Of a DNA stretch of 64,000 nucleotides, positions 55,068-64,000 are shown piece after piece. Location: the NCBI RefSeq assembly GCF_022605725.1, contig NC_065552.1, positions 16,324,785-16,388,784 on the forward strand. Reading direction: 5' to 3'. The position numbers were made by a program, and so were the translations under genes. Source of the DNA: Anthonomus grandis grandis (lineage: Eukaryota; Arthropoda; Insecta; Coleoptera; Curculionidae). How positions within the stretch are numbered: the first letter of the stretch is position 1; every line of letters begins with the position of its first letter. Below the pieces are notes generated by a model. The model did not search any database, was not told the origin of the DNA, and was given only the letters and a program-made list of their open reading frames with translations.

Positions 55068-56135
55068 ACCAGTAATGTAATAGGTAATTTGTTTTCACTT
55101 ATCCCCAACCACCCCAACTTTATAATGTTAAATGGAATCCTCTGTTTTGGGATGGAATCCCCTGTTTTGGATTTCCCCTGTCTTATTTAAAAACACTTAA
55201 AAATGGTACTCTACAAAGCTATCTTCGATATAGTAAGTTTTTGCTTATTAAATAAAACATTACATAATTAAATTAAAATTGTATTTTTCATGATTAATTT
55301 AGGTAATGTTTAAAATGATTTCCATTCTTTTTAAGACAATATAGAGTCTATATTCAAACTCCCAAGGTACATTTGCAAATGTTTTTCTAGAAATAGCTTG
55401 GCCATATTGTTCCTGTCAATTGCTTTGTTATCTGACTCTGATGTTAGGTGACCCTAAACGAAGAAATCAAGAGAAGATAGGGTCGGGGAATATCTTTGAA
55501 ACTAACTTAAATTTGAAATAAAACATAATACACTGTTACGATATCAAAGTATGTTTCTTTAAATTTTCAAGTTATATTTGGACTTCCTTAAATAAACAGC
55601 GAAAAAACAGTTATTTTTACCGATTATTGGATGGTGGATCCTTTAAACCTACAACCTAGCTTTTTAGGAAAACTAAATATTGATACTGATAATAGGGTTA
55701 AGGTAATAAATTTAGGGCAATTCCAGACAAACTCGGACGTTTTTTAATAAAATCATTCTGTAAAAACATCAAAAATAAAAACTAACAAGAATTTTAAATC
55801 AAGATACCGATCGTCTAGAATAAATACCTCCCAAGTACATCTGTCAAAATTTTTGGGTATTAAGAGAAAACGTCATTAGTTGATTTTTAAAAAGTTTTTA
55901 TATTTTGAAGTGAAAAATGAATAACTAATAAAAAGTACAAAAAATAAAACTTTTATTTCGTATAACTTAAATAACTTAATTATACAAACTTCTTTGAATT
56001 TGAAAACACAGAAACAGTCAAAACTTAAAATAGTACTCACTAGAGGTTATAAATAGCTTATTGAATGAAAGTTATGGCAATCTGCAATAACTAGCTAACA
56101 AAAAAAAAACTTATCAAAAGAGTTATTTGTATTGC
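55068..56135. other. Intronic sequence without gene
   Basis: AT-rich; a short direct repeat of GGAATCC(T/C)CTGTTTTGG occurs near 55130-55165. Nothing else. Confidence 0.5.
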
Positions 56136-58260
56136 CTACTTATCTTTGGATTTTTTACAAACTTTATAAAGTGGTAAATTTTTATAAAAGTCATGATAAA
56201 CAGGATCTATAACTTTTGTGATAGCAATAAGTTGCTCATATTTTTTAAGGGAAATTTTAAGTTTAGAAGCGTTAAGGCTTTTATAATAAACATTATTTAT
56301 TTCAAAAGACTTTGTTTTTCTTAAAGGCAAATAATCAGAATCAAAGTCTGTTTTGCAATATATGACTCCCTCTGATGTGTATTTTAAGTCCTTTATTTCA
56401 GAAACTGTGGCTCCAGGTGGTGTAATAGAAGAATACCATTGAAACATTGGATCATTGTACATTTTAAAAAAATCGTAGTGCCAATATTTCGTGTCCAAGA
56501 GAAATGGATTTTTGCGTGCATGCTTAGTTACTGATACATATTCCCCTGGTAAATAAATATCTCTTTTATCTAGATATCATTCTATTAGACTGTTCACGCT
56601 ATCACACTCCATCTGGGTGTGGTCCTTAACAATAAATGTTTGCGCCACATTTCTTTTGTCGCTAACAGCAAAGGTCAGTAAAGAATTTGAAATATTCGCA
56701 TTTCGGTTTTGATAACCACAACCATAGCAATAAATTATTTTGAGTAAATTTGATTTACTAAATTGCGTAATCAATTTAACAGCTTGCAAAATTCGAGGCT
56801 GCAACCCTCCCTTCACCTTCATGTCACCAAAAGTTTGTGAATTAGTGTGTGGCCAAATTATACACGCTAAAGTTATGCATCTGTTTTGCATGCAAGTTTT
56901 TGTTTATAATAAAGTGCGGAAGCGACATTCTAGGACATAATTGTATCGCCTGAAGGTCCATTGTTTTAAGATGGCAATTTTCTTTAAACGCTTCCTTATC
57001 CTTTTGTTTTTCAAGTCTTGCTCCTAGATACTATGTGAGCCTCATATTTTTCCTGACTCATGTTCCCTGTTTTAAAAATGCAGCAAACGTCACATTGATC
57101 TTTTCTTGGTTGAAAGATACCTATGTTTTTCCGTTCAAATATCTCATAAAATACTGAGAGCTTTCCCTTTACAACATTTTTCAATGTACCTCTTATACAG
57201 CTCTGATTTATTTTTGAATATATTATCCTCGATGTATTATTTTTTGGTATCGGCTCTCGCATAATGTGAAGGAATTTTAAGTAAGTTGTCAAGCCAATTT
57301 TCAAGAAATATTCTTTTTCATATAACTTGCGTTCTTCAACGGTTCTTCTCCTCTCATTTACTTCTGCCGAAGATGGTAACATTCCGTTATCTTCAGTATT
57401 GCACCAGTTTCTTACACTCCATTCTCCAATACAAAGAGTTGCTAAAAACATGTTTTTACCCACTCCAAGTGGCTGATCAGCAACTCTTAAATAATAAATA
57501 AAGCTATTCGATTTTTGTGTTTCTTTATTCTCCGTTTTTATTCTTTTCGGTTCTGCCTTCTGAGCGTTATTGACCACAAACATATTTTTTTGGTTCCATG
57601 TTCAAGTCATTCCAAAAGTTTTGAAATATTTTGTTTCTTTTGTCATTCTATACTTTATTGCAAAAATAAACGTTTGTTTTTTGCCTAAGTTTGTTGTTTT
57701 TCCATTTTTTAGTAAGATACTCATTTCCTTTTATGTGCTTCATTTTATTTTCATTTCTTTTCCATTTATTTTTGTTTAAATCTAATTTCTTCCTTCTATT
57801 ATTCCCTTGTTTAATAGGCATGCTTTCTTGATCTGAATCTTCATTTCGACATTCAACACCATTATCCTCATCTATATTTTTGACAATTTCTTCACTTTCT
57901 TCATTGCTGCTCAGTACATAATCAGGATCCATCTTGTTATTATTTTCTTGTCCATTGTCATGTCTAAAGTTTTCAATTTGGATGTTGTTGGCTGTTGTTT
58001 CAGCTTTGATATTTATCATTTCATCTTTTTCTTGGTTACTTTCTGGTTTCTTTTTAAATTTGGGGTTAATGGTGCTTTGGTCAGAGATAATAGTGTTAAT
58101 AGGTGTATTATTGTAGAGCATACTCGAATTTTCTTCGAACAGGATTCTATTTTCAAATTCGATCGGCAAATCTTCTAAAGAATAACCAGGGCGCACAAAT
58201 ATCTGACGACACCTCTGGTTCTAGCAGATTCTAAGTGAAATCAAGTTGTTCAATTTGCTT
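56136..58260 (-). pseudogene. DDE-type transposase pseudogene of an unassigned insect family
   Basis: Three open blocks in order on the minus strand. 58196-57648 is an acidic, Asn-rich N-terminus ending in a basic stretch (NNRRKKLDLNKNKWKRN). 57583-57011 has FIYYLRVADQPLGVGKNMFL, EYFLKIGLTTYLKFLHIM and FQPRKDQCDVCCIFKTGN (zinc-binding-like Cys). 56891-56577 has IIYCYGCGYQNRNANISNSL and VKDHTQMECDSVNSLIE. 56498-56136 is the C-terminus (PPGATVSEIKDLKY). The CYGCxYQNRN and GHTQMECDSVHxxIE-type blocks recur in many insect repeat proteins and fit an RNase H-like DDE core. The usual SDG is YGC here and the first Asp block is missing. I do not assign the superfamily. Confidence 0.65.
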
Positions 58261-59291
58261 AAGCAGTGCCAATATTATTTTGCCTCGATTCATTCTGAAA
58301 AAAAAAAGTTGTTCTAATATCCCTACTCAAATTAAAGCCTAAAATATTAACCCATAAAATCATACGTTGTTTACGTACCGTTCATTAACAAAAAATCACA
58401 TTGTTAGTTAGGCAGCAATTTGACTTTTTTAAGGTAATAATATCTCAAAATTGTTATAAAATGAAAACTGGTTGACTTAGAGAAAGATTACCATAAAAAT
58501 CGTAAAATAAACAGTTTAGCAATAATTACATAATTTCAGAAAATTTTGTGACAATTAAAAAAAATGCAACCCCACATATGTACACTTGTAATGAATATTT
58601 CTCAGTTCTGAGTACTTTGCAATACCACGTATGTACACAAGGAAAGAAATAGGCTATTATTATATAGAATAATTAAATGTAGAATTATCTATAAACCAAC
58701 AGTGCGTAAACTAGTATTTCTCCTATCGAATTAGTAAAAGATATTTAAGAAAAAACTGTACATACCTCAAAAATATGCTAAATCTGGCAACACAAACTTT
58801 AACGCAACAGCCGCAATTGATAACAACAACAAAATAAATACGTGAATAAATACTACAAAATTTTGACGCGAGGTATTGGCACGTGACAGAAAGTAGTATA
58901 TTCATTGATTCATGGCGCTACGCGTCTTGTGATTGGTAGATAGAGTTGTTCTCGACATGATTGCGCGATTTTTTATTTTTTTGTACTTACGAGGTATTGC
59001 CGTATTGCTTCTAGGTCATTGATATTCTCAAAACAATGAATAACAAACACACTTAATTCTTATTTGTCGAATATTGCTAAAACTCGGCGAGTAAAATAAA
59101 AAACACTGTAATATCCCAAAGCAAAGAGCCGCAGTTTTTGAACAACTTCTGTAAATCAGAACAAATTACATTATATAATAAACGAACAATAATTGCCTCA
59201 TTAAATTTCTTTCTAGAATTTTTTTTCTAAGAATTTGGTTATTAAAGTGCTAAATCTTAAGCACTTTAAATCTTAAGTTCTAATTGCTTAC
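58261..59291. other. Intronic sequence upstream of the transposase pseudogene
   Basis: AT-rich, no coding signal; may hold the end of the transposon above, whose termini I could not find. Confidence 0.45.
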
Positions 59292-59487
59292 CTAATGAAA
59301 TTTCATCTGAACAAGCAACATTCATTCCATATTCAGACTCAGACTGATCTGCATCATTTTGCTGTGAAGGTTGTAAATGGTGAGGTGCACCCTTTTCACC
59401 TGGTCCATCCATTTCAGGAATTTCCTTTGGCTCAAAATTTCCTAGATCTGATACTAACTTAGGAGCTTGTCTCTCTTCTGGATTTGA
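59292..59487 (-). CDS. pgant7: pgant7-like exon 1 of window (stem region)
   Basis: Acceptor TTTTTTCATAG precedes 59487 and donor GTAAGC follows 59292. The exon encodes 65 complete codons plus one base: a hydrophilic Glu/Gln-rich stem with LGNFEPKE, GPGEKGAPHH and ending ACSDEISL, just before the first conserved block of the catalytic domain. Upstream exons with the transmembrane anchor must lie beyond the window. Confidence 0.8.
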
Positions 59488-60015
59488 CTATGAAAAAATT
59501 ATAAATAATAGCCTAATAATAATGACTTTTCTTAGAATAAAAAGTGATAATAAATATTTAAGAATCTTTAAGTTAAGACAATCTGTTTAATTTTTGTTTT
59601 TTTTTTATGATCCAAGATAATTTAGATAGCAAATTCAAATTCAATCGGTATATTGTTGGATTTACAGATCGAATGAGGAAAGATGAAATAAAAAGTATTT
59701 ATAAATACTGTAGTTTTAAATTATAATAAAGGAATTATGTATATTTATAATTAAATATATATAAATTTATAGAAATATATCACTTCTTGTCTTTTTCACA
59801 TTTAGGGCAAGAAAATAATAATTTTGCTTTTATCAAGATTTAGTTTTATTGCTATTAAAGGTGTGCAATAATTTATGCACCTGTTTTAGATAATGGTTCG
59901 AGATTATAAAAGTAACATTATGTAAGTAAATAAGTACCAGTAAGTAACATTCCTGGTTAAAAAATAGTATGGAATTAGCAATAAAAAACGTTCAAACGTT
60001 AGCATGTGGCTATAA

Positions 60016-60122
60016 TAAGAAAGTTAGTGTCACTTCCTGTTAAACCGGAAGTGAAAAACAATAGAATATGTCAAAAGATGCACTTATAACTATTCTATTG
60101 ATAAACCAAATTTCATTTATTT
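60016..60122 (+). repeat. Dispersed repeat, copy 2 (sister at 30999-31125)
   Basis: AAGAAAGTTAGTGTCACTTC, hairpin CACTTCCTG / CCGGAAGTG, ATGTCAAAAGATGC, CTATTCTATTGATA, ACCAAATTTCA. Same orientation as copy 1. Confidence 0.7.
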
Positions 60123-60289
60123 ATCTTAAAAAGTAAAAAAGCTAAGTGTTCCCTTTTTTCTGTGTCACCTGGTATATATGTACTGTTAAAGTTTTTACTT
60201 TTGTTTTAGGACTGTTAATATACATTTTTGGACTTGTTATTTATAAGTAATGCTAATGCTATTATTTAACTAATATTTGATTATATTAT

Positions 60290-62480
60290 TTCTATATGCT
60301 ACCGCTGGTCAAAACGCGATAAGAGGATTTCGACCTCAGAGAGGCATATTGGGGTGTAAGCTACTAATCTCTTTTAAACCCATATATATTTTTGTTATTT
60401 ATATTCAACCACAAATACAACTGTCTCAGTATCAACTTTGTTTTGATTATTTGTCTGTGTATGAGCCTACACAAAATAATAAAGTCATCCTCATTGGAGA
60501 CTTTAGAAATTAAGTTGGGGAATACCCCAACTTAATAAGTTAATTGACTTTATGGCATTATGGAACTTCAAACCATTTTATATATCTAAAATTCCCTACC
60601 ATAATACCAATTACCCTCTACTCTATGAACTGGCAGTTTTAACCTCTGCCTCTGAAGTGAATCCTGTATCACTTTTCTGTAGGCATCTATACAATATATT
60701 AGACTAAACAGGGTCTCTCTTAAAATACAACAATAAAATAATTAAAAACCCTGCCTGGTACACAAATAAAATTATCAAAAATTTAAAAAAAGAAATATAA
60801 AATTTATAAAATATACAAGAAAAATAAACTTCATTCTAAGTATCTTGCAGTCTCTAATATTAAAAGAATAACAAAAATTAAAATTAAGAATGCCTATAAA
60901 TCCTATATTAAAAAAACTGAGTCATCTCTAAAGAATGAGCCCAAACAATTCTATAAATACGTAAATCAAAGGAAAACCATTTCCCAAATCCCTGCTTTGG
61001 TGCTTTTCAGTCAGTCCTCATTCAGAACACCCCAATGCATTGTCAATGGTTTTGCTGATTTCTTTAAGAGGTTTACATGATTCCTGCTCCCATAACATAT
61101 TAATAAGCCCTTTAACTGGAAATGAAGTTAAAACTACACTGCAAAAAATGAAAAACAAACACACAGCTGAACATAATTTGATCCCTTCTTTTATCCTTCG
61201 TGACTGTTCACAATGTTTTACAGTTCTCTGCTTGGCATATTTAACTTGCTATAAGTAATTCCACTTTTCTAGAGAATTAGAAAATTGCTAAAATTTTGTA
61301 GAAATGATGTGTATGGGCTTTCATCATGGCCTTTTTTCCCATCTAAAAGACCATTCACCTTTTGTTCAATTCAATGGCTTTAAGTCATATTGTTATCCAA
61401 CACTGAGTGGTGCCCCATAAGAAAGCAATCTTGCCCCATTCATCTCTTGTATTATTGTCAATGATATCACTAGTTTATGTCTGAGTATCTTTCATTTTGC
61501 ATTATATAAACTAATAAGGATCGTATTCTACTGCAAAGAGATATTGATGCTTTAGCACACTACTGTACAATAAATAAACTACATCTGAATAATAAACAGT
61601 GCTAGTGTATGTCAATCTCAAATATTCACAATGAAATAAAGTACAATTATAGGTTAGATAATTCTTCCCTAGAAGATGTGAACTCTATGGGGGATCTAGC
61701 TGTCATAATTAATTGACAACAAACTCATTTTTAACATTTTTTCAAAACTCTTGGTTCATAATCACTACAAGCTACCAACGAATTTAAAAAGCTGGACATA
61801 TATAATAGCCTAATTAAGTCTCAATTACCTTATGCAGCAATGGAGTAGTTCCCCAACTATAATGTCCATATAGACAGACTGGAATATGACGTGCAGTGCA
61901 AGTTTTGGAAATATCTGTGCTTGCAAATTGATGGAATGTACCTGGCCAGGGGTTGTGACTATAAGTTACTTTTACAAAGATTTTATTTTTTTTTAATCTC
62001 TGAGGCATTTTGCTACTCTAAGCAGCCAACTTTTTTTATTGAAACTATGCAACTATAAAATGTATGCACCTCATCTTCTAAGGGACTTAAGCTTTCTTTT
62101 TTCTCCCATTCACACTAGAAAACACCTTCACTTTTATCTAGAAAATAGACCTACTAACTTAGAAAAAAATTCTCTTTTATATCAAGCTTGCTCATGGTTT
62201 AATATTGTACATACACAGGTATAATAATATTGACCTATTTAATGGCACTACAGCTACATTTAAAAATAAAATTACTCCAATGATCCTGACCTTATAATCA
62301 TCAAATCTCTCTTTCTATAATATAAACCCTTTACTTAATTTTCTTTTGCCTATAGTATACTCTGGAGATGTGAGCTTGGGACCCTTGTTGTTTCTGAATT
62401 ATCTCAAATTTTATAGACTGTTAAGTTTTTATATGCTGTTAACTTAAGCTACCTAAAGTATAGGTATAGTTTTTGAACTT
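60290..62480 (+). mobile_element. Heavily decayed non-LTR retrotransposon
   Basis: In shifting frames: KVILIGDFRN (end of an APE domain, near 60480-60510), WYTNKIIKNLKK and IKNAYKSYIKKTESSLKNEP (linker), NPLTGNEVKTTLQKMKNKHT (near 61110), LLQRDIDALAHYCTINKLHL (near 61520), YRLDNSSLEDVNSMGDLAVI (near 61650) and QRFYFFLISEAFCYSKQPTF-like C-terminus (near 61980). The order is that of Jockey/CR1-like ORF2. Confidence 0.65.
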
Positions 62481-62864
62481 TTAGTTTTTTTTTTAGGTTT
62501 GTGTGCTTTGTATAATTACTTCTTGATCTGAAAAGCATAAGTTATATTGTCATATTATTAGGAATTTGCTGTTAGACAATGTTTGGAAAATAAAAATAAA
62601 AAGAAAATAAATGAAAATTAGAAAAATAAAAATTGTGTCAATATTGTAACATGCCCAACATTTCTGTTTTTCCAGAAGTGCCAGATGAAACCTTTCTTGT
62701 AATGACAGAAATTATTGTTAAAGAAGTAGTCTATTTTTCCGGTGGAGTTAATGGGTCAATGGGTAACTAAATGAATAATGAAAAATTATTGGTGGGCTTA
62801 AAATATTTAAAATATGGCAAAATTAAATTTTTCTAATATATAAGGTTAAACAAAACAGGATATA

Positions 62865-64000
62865 CAGTAGTGGCCAAATGTAGAGAAACTTTTAATTTTT
62901 TAAAAAATTAATTAATAGGTTAAATAAAAAGTTTTAATTTCATCACTAAATCATTGGGTACCTTAAGTTACTTATAATGATATAAAAATAAACACATTCT
63001 TTAACACATGACGAAAATACCAAAATATTTTTCATTTTTTTGCGGCCATAAGTAGAGAAACTTTTTTTCCGATCATTCCTAAACAAACAGTTTTTGAATA
63101 AAGAGAATAATATTTTAGTCGTGTGTTAGTATTAGTCGAGTAAGATGCCACGAGGTATTCATTTGTCAGTTCAGTTAAAAGAACTAATTATAAAAAAATA
63201 TCAAGATGGATTGAAACAAAATCAAATTGCAATTGATTTAAAGCTTAATAAAAGTGTTATATCTAAACAAATCAAGATGTACAAAGAACGTGGAGGTTCT
63301 TTAATTAAACCTAAGACCGGAAGGCCGCGAAAGACTACTCCTTCAGATGATAAAGTAATAAGAAGATGTTCCCAAAAAAATCCTTTCTTTACTGCCGTGG
63401 ATATTAAGAAAGGAAACCCTTCCATTTCACTATCCATCCGTTCCATAAGAAGACGCTTAGGCAAAGGAAACCTCCAAGCCAGACGACCGGCAAAGAAACC
63501 ATTCATTTCCAAGAAAAATCGGCATGCTCGTTTAAAATTTGCTAGAGAACATTCCACTTGGACTTATAACCAATGGAAAAACATACTTTGGTCCGATGAA
63601 AGTAAATTTAATTTATTTGGGTCGGATGGAATAAAGTATGTAAGGCGTCCCCCACATCAAAGATTCAATCCTAAATACACTAGGCCAACCATAAAACATG
63701 GTGGAGGTAATGTCATGGTATGGGGTTCTTTTTCTGGGCATGGACTAGGTCCGCTAATAAAAGTTGAGGGTATTATGGACAGATATCAATATTTACAGAT
63801 CCTCAAGAATCATATGATACCTTACGCCGAAGAAAACCTTCCACTAATTTGGAAATTTCAACAGGATAATGATCCTAAACATACAGCTAAAATTGTTAAA
63901 GATTTTTTTGCGGAGGAACAGCTCAACGTTTTAGCCTGGCCTCCACAAAGCCCCGACTTAAATCCCATTGAAAACCTATGGGAACAATTGGAGTTAGATG
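62865..64000 (+). mobile_element. Tc1-type transposon, 3' end beyond the window
   Basis: Starts CAGTAGTGGCCAAATGTAGA after TA (62863-62864). An internal direct repeat, GGCCATAAGTAGAGAAACTT (63044-63063), matches the terminal GGCCAAATGTAGAGAAACTT (62872-62891), an IR/DR-type end. The transposase begins at 63145. Confidence 0.9.
63145..64000 (+). CDS. Tc1 transposase, open to the window edge
   Basis: 285 codons without a stop or frameshift. N-terminal paired-like helix-turn-helix (KELIIKKYQDGLKQNQIAID), GRPRKTT hinge, second helix-turn-helix (DIKKGNPSISLSIRSIRRRL), then the triad LWSDESKFNLFG (Asp151), FQQDNDPKHTAK (Asp241) and SPDLNPIENLWEQLE (Glu276). With 34 residues between the last two it is DD34E. 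MVWGSFSGHGLGPL, the usual glycine-rich box, is present. Only the last part (about 50 residues in the family) lies outside the window. This is the only transposase here with all catalytic residues and an unbroken frame, so it could be a recent or active copy. Confidence 0.9.
   Translation, partial: MPRGIHLSVQLKELIIKKYQDGLKQNQIAIDLKLNKSVISKQIKMYKERGGSLIKPKTGRPRKTTPSDDKVIRRCSQKNPFFTAVDIKKGNPSISLSIRSIRRRLGKGNLQARRPAKKPFISKKNRHARLKFAREHSTWTYNQWKNILWSDESKFNLFGSDGIKYVRRPPHQRFNPKYTRPTIKHGGGNVMVWGSFSGHGLGPLIKVEGIMDRYQYLQILKNHMIPYAEENLPLIWKFQQDNDPKHTAKIVKDFFAEEQLNVLAWPPQSPDLNPIENLWEQLELD

Larger units (their letters stand above)
7546..59487 (-). other. pgant7: Polypeptide N-acetylgalactosaminyltransferase 7-like gene (8 exons in window, 5' end outside)
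   Basis: Joined exons 59487-59292, 54940-54599, 50976-50824, 50766-50512, 50458-50257, 50139-50038, 16365-16183 and 7723-7546 give 536 residues with every junction in phase. The enzyme is a Golgi type II membrane protein that transfers GalNAc from UDP-GalNAc to Ser/Thr of mucin-type proteins. Visible are the stem region, the GT-A catalytic domain with DAH (residues 180-182, split by an intron) and WGGENFE (about 289), and a C-terminal ricin-type lectin domain with CLDTLG, CHGFGNNQ, CIEAD, CMALH and QQW. LGNFEPKE and GPGEKG in the stem, and the GIFEWGMLYKE block, point to GALNT7/pgant7 rather than other isoforms; this assignment is from memory. The N-terminal anchor is missing. The introns carry almost all of the mobile elements described here and three other genes on the opposite strand. 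Confidence 0.85.

Overview
The window is AT-rich nuclear DNA from a holometabolous insect. A beetle is plausible from the transposon families, but I cannot fix the species. Spliced eukaryotic genes with short GT-AG introns, TATA plus TCAGT-type promoters, AATAAA signals and a very dense load of insect-type transposable elements all argue against a prokaryote or a plant.

The backbone is one large host gene on the minus strand, a polypeptide N-acetylgalactosaminyltransferase of the GALNT7/pgant7 type. I could join eight exons in phase between 59487 and 7546 (536 residues; the N-terminal membrane-anchor part lies beyond the right edge). Its introns are huge: 33.7 kb between the exons at 50038-50139 and 16183-16365, and 8.5 kb before the last exon. 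Converging on it from the left on the plus strand is the terminal exon of a glycoside hydrolase family 31 gene (6584-6768).

Nested inside the 33.7-kb intron, on the opposite strand, is a tandem cluster of three intronless genes (33543, 37506, 45226). They encode small secreted proteins very rich in Tyr, Gln, Trp and Pro, with no cysteine after the signal peptide. The copies share a near-identical proximal promoter with a GATA-like site, TATA box and initiator. The middle copy has lost its last residues to a stop codon. This is the most interesting gene content of the window and I do not recognise the family.

Nearly everything else is mobile DNA. From left to right: a decayed Jockey-type fragment (280-955); a two-ORF Jockey-like element (about 1180-5716, minus); a tRNA-derived SINE (about 6010-6081); a Russian-doll nest (8019-14164) of a mariner-type element with very long inverted repeats carrying a second mariner-type element (8413-10712) and a piggyBac element (11623-12712); a decayed RT fragment (14380-15080); a Ty3/gypsy remnant (about 17880-21900) interrupted by a hAT MITE (18778-19355); a CR1/Jockey-like non-LTR element with PHD-like, coiled-coil and SGNH-hydrolase ORF1 parts (about 22020-26145, minus); a Penelope-like element with inverted pseudo-LTRs (26482-30090) split by a hAT (26716-29111); a Tc1 element (31444-32845) inside a foldback; a mariner-type element between secreted genes 1 and 2 (34680-36853); a second mariner-type element between genes 2 and 3 (38276 to about 43345), its left arm split by two tail-to-tail retroelements; a degenerate Tc1 (48086-49105); BEL/Pao integrase debris (about 52100-52720); a tyrosine-recombinase gene beside a large foldback (53171-54360); a DDE-transposase pseudogene (56136-58260); a decayed non-LTR element (about 60290-62480); and an open Tc1 transposase running off the right edge (63145-64000). 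Target-site duplications (TA, TTAA, 8 bp) and undisturbed sister copies make several of the insertions directly verifiable from the sequence.
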